Origin: Betaproteobacteria bacterium
GTDB lineage: Bacteria; Pseudomonadota; Gammaproteobacteria; Burkholderiales; CANMPU01
Length of the DNA: 5,414 nt
Assembly (NCBI GenBank): GCA_947499755.1
Contig: CANMPU010000087.1
Location: forward strand, 1-5,414
Direction: 5' to 3'
Shown here piece after piece: positions 1 through 4,865 of the stretch. Within the stretch, counting starts at the first letter, position 1; every line of letters starts with the position of its first letter. Position numbers and translations under genes: made by a program. Under the pieces are notes generated by a model. The model saw only the letters and a program-made list of their open reading frames with translations, made no database searches and had not been told where the DNA came from.

Positions 1-1
1 A

Positions 2-199
2 AGCTGGGGCTTGCCGGGCGGCCAGCAAGTCAGAGGCCGACGTAAGGCCGTGCGAGGCCCGTGTCCACCACTGGCTGATGGTGTCCCCATCCGCAACGCC
101 TACAACCTTGCCGGTGAAGTCCGCAAATGACGGGCGAGCCAGCGTGGCGAATAAGACGAGAATTAGCAGACCGCTGATATCTTTTTTTACTGTAATCAC
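2..199 (-). CDS. Exported staphylococcal-nuclease-like protein, N-terminal part (runs off left edge)
   Basis: The frame starts at a GTG (199-197) and stays open to the window edge, giving 66 residues. Residues 1-26 form a typical signal peptide: K5-K6, a hydrophobic run LLILVLFATLA, and a likely cut after RPSFA. The next residues, DFTGKVVGVADGDTI (27-41), match the first strands of the SNase/thermonuclease fold, where the Asp of DGDT helps bind calcium. A periplasmic or secreted nuclease role is inferred from this start only. After residue 42 the expected strand and the RLxGIDAPE motif are not seen in any of the three minus frames; instead the frame reads WWTRASHGLTSASDLLAARQAP. The gene may therefore be broken or fused near position 75. 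It lies 35 bp downstream of the PAS gene on the same strand and could share its transcript. An ATG seven bases upstream of the GTG is in another frame and gives no recognisable protein. Confidence 0.6.
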   Translation of the reverse strand, partial: MITVKKDISGLLILVLFATLARPSFADFTGKVVGVADGDTISQWWTRASHGLTSASDLLAARQAPA

Positions 200-234
200 T
201 TTGCATTCCGGCAAGTGCAGATCAGAAATCTCCG

Positions 235-633
235 CTAAACCACAGACCCTTCACGCTGAATCGACACCCAAAGCCTGGTCTTATTGCCAACCTTCACTGG
301 CAAAACACGCCAGTGCATGATGAAGGGCGCCCCGTTCTTTTTGTAGTTGATTGCCTTGCCTTCGAATCGGCCATCCCTCTTCAGCGCGTCAACCAGACGG
401 GCAATCACTGCCTTGTCGGTAGCGGCACCCTGCAAAATTCGCGGATTTTTCCCTATGACCTCGGACTGATCGTAGCCGGTGAGCGTCGTGAATGCTTTGT
501 TCACGTACATGATCTTTGTGTCTTTGGTGGCATCGGTAATCAGGATTGAGTCATAACTGTTCTTTACAAGTACCTCAAGAACGCCCAGGCTGATATCCAC
601 ATCCTTAAAAACTATTTTTAATAGACTTGCCAT
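235..633 (-). CDS. Single-domain PAS protein, LOV-like but lacking the photoactive cysteine
   Basis: This is a complete 132-residue protein that consists of little more than one PAS domain (about residues 20-129). Recognisable elements are SYDSILITDATKD (26-38), the strand and helix IMYVNKAFTTLTGYDQSEVIGKNPRILQG (41-69), the helix with TDKAVIARLVDALKRDGRFEGKAINYKKNGAPFIMHWRVLPV, and the closing strand LWVSIQ. The segment GKNPRILQG aligns with the LOV hallmark GxNCRFLQ, but Pro64 replaces the flavin-binding Cys, so classical adduct photochemistry is not expected. No output domain (kinase, GGDEF, HTH) and no membrane segment is present. The protein probably acts in the cytoplasm as a sensor or adaptor for a partner encoded elsewhere. 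The start is well supported: AAGGAG (complement of 641-646) lies seven bases before the ATG. The nuclease-like gene follows 35 bp downstream. Confidence 0.93.
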   Translation of the reverse strand: MASLLKIVFKDVDISLGVLEVLVKNSYDSILITDATKDTKIMYVNKAFTTLTGYDQSEVIGKNPRILQGAATDKAVIARLVDALKRDGRFEGKAINYKKNGAPFIMHWRVLPVKVGNKTRLWVSIQREGSVV

Positions 634-640
634 TTTCGTA

Positions 641-646
641 CTCCTT
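641..646 (-). promoter_or_regulatory. Shine-Dalgarno site of the PAS gene
   Basis: The minus strand reads AAGGAG seven bases before the ATG at 633. It is one of the strongest ribosome binding sites in the window and fixes the start of the PAS gene. Confidence 0.75.
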
Positions 647-701
647 GTGGCGACTTACAGTTGGTTAAAAGTTGCTCCATTTGATACGTGGCCTTGAATA
701 A

Positions 702-719
702 TGCGCCTTTTTGGGCGCA
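702..719 (-). terminator. Hairpin, possible terminator of the 736-921 ORF
   Basis: TGCGCC (702-707) pairs with GGCGCA (714-719) around a six-base loop. On the minus strand the loop is CAAAAA and the stem is followed by TTATT, which is only a weak U-tract. It lies 16 bp beyond the stop of the 736-921 ORF, in the position of a terminator, and about 70 bp upstream of the PAS start. The lack of a proper T run keeps confidence low. Confidence 0.35.
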
Positions 720-735
720 GCGTCAGTCTCATTCT

Positions 736-921
736 TCAAGCCAACGCACAATGTGTTGGTGGGGGAGCCTCATAAACTGACCGACGAGGAAGGCTAGTGT
801 TATCACCAGTGGTAGCTGCGCTTTGAGTTGATTTGCTGCTACGAACTGCAGTATTAACAGATCCCTCATTAGAGGCTTTTTTGTAAGAAAACAGTGAGCT
901 AATAAATTTAATAACAGACAT
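736..921 (-). CDS. Small hypothetical protein, 61 residues
   Basis: I do not recognise this protein. It starts with a short amphipathic segment (MSVIKFISSLFSYKK), continues with a Ser/Thr/Ala-rich, probably disordered middle, and ends PRRSVYEAPPPTHCALA. There is no signal peptide or clear membrane span. The ATG at 921 is preceded by AGAG eight bases upstream, a modest ribosome binding site. Its orientation matches the PAS and nuclease-like genes downstream, but the 102-bp gap and the hairpin at 702-719 suggest a separate transcript. The last codons overlap an imperfect hairpin at 741-759. It could be a real small gene or a chance frame. Confidence 0.4.
   Translation of the reverse strand: MSVIKFISSLFSYKKASNEGSVNTAVRSSKSTQSAATTGDNTSLPRRSVYEAPPPTHCALA
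741..759. repeat. Short inverted repeat at the 3' end of the small ORF
   Basis: Bases 741-748 pair with 752-759 (CCAACGCA against TGTGTTGG, one G-T wobble) around a three-base loop, giving an eight-pair stem. It covers the last codons of the 736-921 ORF. There is no T run on either side, so it is not a canonical terminator. Confidence 0.4.
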
Positions 922-960
922 TGTGATTCTCTATTGTTATGACCTGTTAATTAATCCGCT

Positions 961-1036
961 AATTTAGTACCGCTCACAATGAGATTTATGCATAATAAAT
1001 CATTGCGAAGTGAACTGCTGTCAATTTAGTACCCCT
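961..1036. repeat. Direct repeat AATTTAGTACC flanking a palindrome in an AT-rich spacer
   Basis: AATTTAGTACC occurs at 961-971 and again at 1023-1033. Each copy is followed by one differing base and then CT, so 13 of 14 bases agree, with a 62-bp period. Between the copies lies an inverted repeat: CAAT + GATTTA (977-980 and 983-988) pairs with TAAATC + ATTG (996-1005), with a two-base bulge and a seven-base loop. The shorter core TTTAGTACCG recurs at 2219-2228, just after the SapC remnant. Repeated motifs of this general kind occur at the ends of IS21-family elements, so this may be an old element end, but no transposase gene is visible. It could equally be an operator region between the divergent small genes at 921 and 1059. 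The stretch 922-1058 holds no other gene that I can support. Confidence 0.5.
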
Positions 1037-1058
1037 ACGACATGAACGTCAAAGCACA

Positions 1059-1208
1059 ATGAACAATTGGATCCAAGATAGTTGGTGGCCGGGCTTAATT
1101 GATTTCTGTCAAATGGTCGTGTTTGCCTTTTGGTGGCTACTTGCAGCAGGCCTTGCTGCCGGAGTCATTTACTTATTTGTACTTATGATCTATACCGCTT
1201 TCGATTAA
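1059..1208 (+). CDS. Small tryptophan-rich single-span membrane protein, 49 residues
   Basis: The frame encodes 49 residues, MNNWIQDSWWPGLIDFCQMV followed by VFAFWWLLAAGLAAGVIYLFVLMIYTAFD. Residues about 20-45 make one strong membrane span, preceded by a tryptophan-rich amphipathic N-terminus (W4, W9, W10, then W25, W26). There is no charged residue after D15 until the C-terminal aspartate. I do not recognise a family; small phage, plasmid or toxin-like membrane proteins look similar, but that is inference only. No clear Shine-Dalgarno site precedes the ATG; a six-codon frame (1042-1062) ends with its TGA overlapping this ATG and could couple translation. The next gene begins 18 bp downstream, so the two probably form an operon. 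The membrane-like composition across the whole frame argues for a real gene. Confidence 0.55.
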   Translation: MNNWIQDSWWPGLIDFCQMVVFAFWWLLAAGLAAGVIYLFVLMIYTAFD

Positions 1209-1226
1209 TGACCATAAAAATTACAG

Positions 1227-1526
1227 ATGAAAAAAATCTTTTTAATAACTGCGTTATTGATTCCAACTCTTGCTACTGCCCAAATCTCTGATGCTGTTTG
1301 CACCACGTGGGAAGCAATAATGCTAGGGCAGACTCTTTCATTTAGAGAAATGAGTATTCCAATTGATACTGCCAAAGATACATTTAATAGCGAAGACAGT
1401 GTTGCTACTCGTGTATTTCTAAAGCGTGTTGTCCAGGGGATCTATACAGATCCTGTCAATGGTAGAAAGTATCTTGAATCTGGAAAATTCAAGAATGATT
1501 GCATCAAGATTCACAGGGGGTACTAA
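1227..1526 (+). CDS. Small exported protein with two cysteines, 99 residues
   Basis: The protein begins with a clear signal peptide: KK at 2-3, a hydrophobic core (IFLITALLIPTL) and a probable cut after ATA (residue 18). The mature part is about 81 residues, apparently mostly helical, with only two cysteines, C25 near the new N-terminus and C92 near the C-terminus. These could form a disulfide in the periplasm. I do not recognise a named family; the general plan (signal peptide, early Cys, helices, late Cys) recurs in many small periplasmic proteins of unknown function from proteobacteria and mobile elements. The ATG lacks a good ribosome binding site but sits 18 bp after the membrane-protein gene, so translation may depend on the upstream gene. 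The gene is visibly more AT-rich than lgt and ilvD, which fits acquisition by transfer. Confidence 0.75.
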   Translation: MKKIFLITALLIPTLATAQISDAVCTTWEAIMLGQTLSFREMSIPIDTAKDTFNSEDSVATRVFLKRVVQGIYTDPVNGRKYLESGKFKNDCIKIHRGY

Positions 1527-1640
1527 TCAATGTATTTAAATGAACTGGCAGCAGTCATTTTCGCCCCGAATTGTTGATAGGTTCTTTGGCTAACAAATTA
1601 GGCAAGGCCACGCCCATCAAAACGGCTATTATTGAAACGC

Positions 1641-1835
1641 ATGAAAAATAACATCACAACGTTGTGGGTATACAAAGGGGCCACTGTCAATGGCAAAAAA
1701 GCCACTGAACGTGACGCTGAACGTGTGCGTGGATTTTGTGAATACATGAGACTTAATCACTCTCCAGACCATTCTGATACTCCGCATAAATCGCCGCCCC
1801 TATCGGGGTTGCGAGCAGTGCCGAAAGCAGATTAG
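1641..1835 (+). CDS. Small hypothetical protein, 64 residues
   Basis: Translation from the ATG at 1641 gives 64 residues; a TTG three codons upstream (1632) is in frame. The first half (MKNNITTLWVYKGATVNGKK, then ATERDAERVRGFCEYMR) looks like genuine protein, basic and with a helix rich in charged residues. From about residue 38 (NHSPDHSDTPHKSPP) the sequence becomes low in structure and overlaps, tail to tail, the end of the minus-strand ORF at 1753-1977. The second half may therefore be read-through across a junction rather than original protein. No strong ribosome binding site is present; the ATG overlaps the end of an upstream open frame (stop at 1649-1651). I do not recognise a family. 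It follows the exported-protein gene by 114 bp with no gene I can support between them. Confidence 0.4.
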   Translation: MKNNITTLWVYKGATVNGKKATERDAERVRGFCEYMRLNHSPDHSDTPHKSPPLSGLRAVPKAD

Positions 1836-1977
1836 CGTCAACACTTCCAAGTTTGGACTTCATCTCCTGCGCAGAGATGCCCATTAATTTAGCCTTATCT
1901 CTAATCAAGTCATTAAGCAGCTCGCTGGACGGCTCGACGCCCTCGCGCTGTTCAGATTTGCGGCGCCACTTCTCCTT
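1753..1977 (-). pseudogene. Remnant of an unknown gene (C-terminal 74 residues, no start)
   Basis: The minus frame from 1977 to the TAA at 1755-1753 is open for 74 residues and reads like real protein. It has a basic beginning (KEKWRRKSEQREGVEPSSE), a helix-rich middle (LLNDLIRDKAKLMGISAQEM) and a small-residue-rich end (LLSALLATPIGAAIYAEYQNGLESD). The frame is closed on its upstream side by a TAA at 1980-1978. There is no ATG or GTG with a ribosome binding site at its start; the first ATG (1884) lies inside the protein and would give 43 residues. The simplest reading is that the N-terminal part was lost when this DNA was joined to the SapC remnant at about 1978-1983. Alternatively a short protein starts at 1884. 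I do not recognise a family. Its end overlaps the plus-strand ORF ending at 1835. Confidence 0.45.
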
Positions 1978-1982
1978 TTAGC

Positions 1983-2213
1983 ATGCGCGCCGTCTTGGAC
2001 GGTGGATTCTCGCTAGAAGTCAGTGGTATGCACCGCATCGAAGAAAAACGCCTGCAAACATTGAAGGCGGATCAATTACGAACGCTGCTAAAGAAAAATC
2101 TAATGGCGAAGATTTTTTCGCACACGCAATCCCTCGATAATTTTTATCGTTTGCTCGACCGCAGAAGTGTTTTCGCGGCCGAACCCCCAACCAATCCATC
2201 CGAATTGAACTAA
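1983..2213 (+). pseudogene. C-terminal fragment of a SapC-family protein
   Basis: The 76-residue frame reads LDGGFSLEVSGMHRIEEKRL, then QTLKADQLRTLLKKNLMAKIFSHTQSLDNFYRLLDRR. This resembles the end of SapC-family (PF07277) proteins: a strand pair with xLxG, a 'v(n/d)eekLkaL' helix start, a 'L.xL...g.l.LIY.HlxSl.n...L' pattern and a short tail. Complete SapC proteins are roughly 230-250 residues, so about two thirds is missing. No ribosome binding site precedes the ATG, and in-frame reading upstream soon meets a TAA (1914-1916) through sequence that codes on the other strand. It is therefore a truncated remnant, not a working gene. SapC proteins are linked by name to surface-layer or peptide-resistance loci, but their function is poorly known. 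The fragment converges on lgt, whose stop lies 28 bp beyond. The family call rests on pattern recall. Confidence 0.6.
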
Positions 2214-2241
2214 TAGTTTTTAGTACCGTCTCCCGCACTGG

Positions 2242-3030
2242 CTATCGTGACGGGCGACGATATACCCAGGTCAATAAACCCATTCCACCAACTATCATAG
2301 GTAAGCTCAACCATTGACCCATGCTCATGTTTAATGCGAGTAGCCCTAAGAAATTGTCCGGTTCACGCGTAAATTCGACGACAAAGCGAAACACGCCGTA
2401 ACCGATCAAAAACACAGCAGATACCGCGCCGGTCGGACGCTGTTTTCTCGAAAAGCCCCACAACAATAGGAAGAAGGCTACCCCTTCTAGCCCTAACTCG
2501 TAAAGTTGTGATGGGTGACGCGCGACAAGATCGACGTTAGGAAATACCATGCCCCATGTTCCATCGGTAGGCCGGCCCCACAATTCGCCGTTAATAAAAT
2601 TACCCAATCGACCCGCAGCGATTCCGGGCGGTATGAGGGGCGCAATAAAATCGATGATCGCTAACCACGTCTTAGCCGTTCTTCGAGAAAATATCCACAT
2701 CGCGATCAGTACGCCGAGAAATCCACCATGAAAAGACATTCCGCCTTGCCAGACGTAGAAAATCTCTAGTGGATGACTTATGTAGTAATGCGGCATATAA
2801 AACAGTACGTATCCCAAACGACCGCCTAAAACAATGCCTAAGACGATATAGAACAATACGTCATCAACTTCCGTTTTCGTCCAACCAGAAAACGTATTTT
2901 TACGGCGCCGATACTGCCCAAGGAACAATCCCGCAGCGAAACCGACAAGGTACATCAAGCCATACCAATGTATTGCCAGCGGCCCCAACTGTAGCGCGAT
3001 CGGATTAAACTGCGGGTGAGTCCACACCAT
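2242..3030 (-). CDS. lgt: Prolipoprotein diacylglyceryl transferase
   Basis: Lgt is the inner-membrane enzyme that moves the diacylglyceryl group of phosphatidylglycerol to the lipobox cysteine of prolipoproteins, the first step of lipoprotein maturation before LspA and Lnt. The protein has 262 residues, normal for the family, and about seven hydrophobic spans. Diagnostic motifs are present: HWYGLMY (21-27), [11 protein letters not shown] (96-106, with the key His101), the Lgt signature [17 protein letters not shown] (140-156, with R141, N144, E149, G152), HPSQLYE (172-178), [12 protein letters not shown] (214-225, R215 and E219) and [10 protein letters not shown] (236-245). All expected catalytic residues are there. 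The start ATG at 3030 has only a weak AGG upstream. The gene diverges from ilvD across 91 bp, with a TATAAT box facing it. It converges with the SapC remnant. Confidence 0.99.
   Translation of the reverse strand: MVWTHPQFNPIALQLGPLAIHWYGLMYLVGFAAGLFLGQYRRRKNTFSGWTKTEVDDVLFYIVLGIVLGGRLGYVLFYMPHYYISHPLEIFYVWQGGMSFHGGFLGVLIAMWIFSRRTAKTWLAIIDFIAPLIPPGIAAGRLGNFINGELWGRPTDGTWGMVFPNVDLVARHPSQLYELGLEGVAFFLLLWGFSRKQRPTGAVSAVFLIGYGVFRFVVEFTREPDNFLGLLALNMSMGQWLSLPMIVGGMGLLTWVYRRPSR
2243..2262. repeat. Inverted repeat at the 3' end of lgt
   Basis: TATCGT (2243-2248) and ACGATA (2257-2262) form a perfect six-base inverted repeat around eight bases, covering the last codons and stop of lgt. No T run follows on either strand, so it is at most a weak transcription end or mRNA-stabilising hairpin between the converging SapC remnant and lgt. 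Confidence 0.35.
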
Positions 3031-3121
3031 ATTCGCGGCCTATTTACGGTAAAATTAGCGATTATAGTATTCTTCTAACCCCAAGCGCTGAGCTTAGTTA
3101 TTTTCTTGAGGTAAAACACAG
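3031..3121. promoter_or_regulatory. Divergent lgt/ilvD promoter region
   Basis: The 91-bp spacer must carry both start signals. On the minus strand a perfect TATAAT (complement of 3061-3066) lies about 30 bp before the lgt start; no good -35 box is seen at the usual distance. On the plus strand a weak pair, TTTACG (3043-3048) and TAGTAT (3065-3070) at 16 bp, could serve ilvD, so the two promoters would overlap. TTTAC-G-GTAAA at 3043-3053 is a small palindrome that could be an operator or chance. The ilvD ribosome site GAGG (3108-3111) stands ten bases before its ATG. No leader peptide or attenuator rich in Ile, Val or Leu codons fits in this short space. Confidence 0.45.
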
Positions 3122-4795
3122 ATGTCAGACAATCGTCGTAGTCGCGCTATTACGCATGGTGTTCAACGCACCCCGAATCGCGCGATGTTGCGTGCCGTCG
3201 GTTTTAGCGACAAAGATTTTGATAAGCCCATCGTCGGCGTTGCCAATGGGTACAGCACCATCACGCCTTGCAATTTGGGATTGAATGAGCTCGCGCAACG
3301 TGCGGAGCGCGCGCTAAAAACATCGGGGGCAATGCCGCAAATGTTCGGCACCATCACGGTAAGTGATGGCATCTCCATGGGCACGGAAGGTATGAAATAT
3401 TCTTTGGTTTCCCGGGAAGTCATCGCAGATTCAATCGAAACTGCCGTAAACGCGGAAAGTATGGACGGCGTCATTACTATAGGTGGGTGCGATAAAAATA
3501 TGCCGGGCGCGATGATTGCGATTGCGCGTATGAATGTTCCCAGCATCTTTGTTTACGGTGGCACCATTAAACCCGGACATTATCAAGGGCAAGACTTAAC
3601 CATCGTTAGTGCATTTGAGGCGGTGGGGCAATATTCGGCACACAAAATCAACGAAACCCAATTGCTCGGAATCGAGCGTCACGCTTGCCCCGGCGCTGGT
3701 GCCTGTGGCGGCATGTTTACCGCGAATACAATGTCATCTGCGATCGAAGCGATGGGCATGAGTTTGCCCGGATCATCGACGATGGCAGCAGAAGATAGCG
3801 AAAAATCTGATAGCGCAGCGCGCTCTGCTGAAGTGCTGGTGCACGCAATCACTAAGCAACTCTTGCCGCGCGACATCATGACGCGCCAGGCTTTTGAAAA
3901 TGCCATTGCTGTGGTCATGGCGGTCGGGGGTTCTACCAACGCCGTGTTGCACTTGCTCGCGATCGCGCACGCGGCTGAAGTGGCTCTCCATATCGACGAT
4001 TTTGAAAAGATGCGCGCGCGCATCCCGGTGCTATGCGATTTGAAACCTTCCGGCAAATATGTCACCACAGATTTTCATCGCGCAGGGGGTGTTCCACAAG
4101 TCATGAAAATGTTACTCGAGCATGGTCTTCTACATGGCCATTGTTTAACCATTAGCGGCCAGACCATCGCGGAGACGCTTAACGATATTCCCGCTAAACC
4201 GCGCGCGGATCAAGACGTCATACGGCAATGGGAGAATCCTGTTTATGCGCAAGGCCATCTTGCAATTTTGAAAGGGAATCTTGCGCCCGAAGGTGCAGTG
4301 GCTAAAATCACCGGTGTTAAAAATCCAAAGATCACGGGCCCGGCGCGCGTTTTCGATTCTGAAGAATTATGTATGGATGCGATCTTGGCGCAAAAAATTA
4401 AATCTGGCGACATCGTAGTAATTCGTTATGAAGGGCCGAAAGGTGGCCCGGGGATGCGCGAAATGCTTTCTCCAACGTCGGCGCTCATCGGCGAGGGATT
4501 GGGTGATTCCGTGGGCCTCATTACCGATGGACGGTTTTCCGGCGGCACTTACGGCATGGTTGTTGGGCATGTCGCGCCGGAAGCGGCCGTTGGCGGAACC
4601 ATTGCCTTAATCAAAGAAGGTGATTCGATTACCATAGACGCGGAAAAGAGATTGCTACAACTTAATGTACCGGAGCAAGAATTGACACAGCGCAGAGCAA
4701 CTTGGAGCGCCCCTAAAGCGCAATATACGCGTGGGGTCCTTGCGAAATACGCGAAATTGGTATCCTCAGCCAGCACTGGAGCAGTTACCGACTAG
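3122..4795 (+). CDS. ilvD: Dihydroxy-acid dehydratase
   Basis: IlvD dehydrates 2,3-dihydroxy-isovalerate and 2,3-dihydroxy-3-methylvalerate to the 2-keto acids that become valine, leucine and isoleucine; it is a cytoplasmic Fe-S enzyme. The protein has 557 residues, the short class, against about 616 in the Escherichia coli enzyme; short-class members characterised elsewhere carry a [2Fe-2S] cluster. The three cluster cysteines are visible: C50 (TPCN), C123 ([10 protein letters not shown]) and C195 ([15 protein letters not shown]). Also present are [11 protein letters not shown] (81-91, metal-binding Asp and Glu), LPGSST (215-220), [10 protein letters not shown] (269-278), [11 protein letters not shown] (438-448) and TDGRFSGG (468-475), whose Ser473 is the proposed base. 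GAGG sits ten bases before the ATG. The gene appears intact and functional. It stands alone, without ilvBNC or leu neighbours in view, diverging from lgt. Confidence 0.99.
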   Translation: MSDNRRSRAITHGVQRTPNRAMLRAVGFSDKDFDKPIVGVANGYSTITPCNLGLNELAQRAERALKTSGAMPQMFGTITVSDGISMGTEGMKYSLVSREVIADSIETAVNAESMDGVITIGGCDKNMPGAMIAIARMNVPSIFVYGGTIKPGHYQGQDLTIVSAFEAVGQYSAHKINETQLLGIERHACPGAGACGGMFTANTMSSAIEAMGMSLPGSSTMAAEDSEKSDSAARSAEVLVHAITKQLLPRDIMTRQAFENAIAVVMAVGGSTNAVLHLLAIAHAAEVALHIDDFEKMRARIPVLCDLKPSGKYVTTDFHRAGGVPQVMKMLLEHGLLHGHCLTISGQTIAETLNDIPAKPRADQDVIRQWENPVYAQGHLAILKGNLAPEGAVAKITGVKNPKITGPARVFDSEELCMDAILAQKIKSGDIVVIRYEGPKGGPGMREMLSPTSALIGEGLGDSVGLITDGRFSGGTYGMVVGHVAPEAAVGGTIALIKEGDSITIDAEKRLLQLNVPEQELTQRRATWSAPKAQYTRGVLAKYAKLVSSASTGAVTD

Positions 4796-4816
4796 CTTAT
4801 CTCTATGTTGTTCGTG

Positions 4817-4835
4817 GCTCGTTTTTTTCACGAGC
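4817..4835 (+). terminator. Hairpin after ilvD, possible terminator
   Basis: GCTCGT (4817-4822) pairs with ACGAGC (4830-4835) around a T-rich loop, 22 bp after the ilvD stop. A competing pairing TCGTG (4812-4816) with CACGA (4829-4833) shares the same arm. The T run lies in the loop rather than after the stem, so termination may be partial and some transcription may pass into the next gene. Confidence 0.4.
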
Positions 4836-4865
4836 GACACACAGCTATTTTATTAAGGTCCCACT

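Noticed and set aside
78..320. Plus-strand frame of 80 residues at the left end.
   Set aside because: It is antisense to the signal peptide of the nuclease-like gene and the end of the PAS gene and shows no protein-like pattern of its own.
970..980. The minus strand reads ATTGTGAGCGG, identical to one half of the E. coli lac operator.
   Set aside because: The second half does not follow and no lac-type regulator or sugar gene is nearby, so an 11-base match is treated as coincidence.
1042..1062. Six-codon leader peptide overlapping the ATG of the membrane-protein gene.
   Set aside because: Such short frames are common by chance and no strong ribosome site precedes it; it is kept only as a possible coupling note.
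1059..1526. Filamentous phage coat-like genes, suggested by a small single-span protein and a small exported protein.
   Set aside because: The 49-residue protein lacks a signal peptide, and no replication protein, Zot-like ATPase or adsorption protein is present.
660..1980. Possible integron cassette array, because of small genes in varied orientation with hairpins between them.
   Set aside because: I found no paired core sites of the attC type (RYYYAAC with GTTRRRY) at consistent positions behind each gene, the orientations are mixed and no integrase is in view.
2020..2238. Minus-strand frame of 72 residues opposite the SapC remnant.
   Set aside because: Its translation has no recognisable motif, while the plus strand shows a family pattern over the same bases, so it is a shadow frame.
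3163..4776. Several minus-strand frames of 67 to 129 residues inside ilvD.
   Set aside because: They lie opposite a fully conserved ilvD, lack ribosome sites and are ordinary antisense shadows of codon use.
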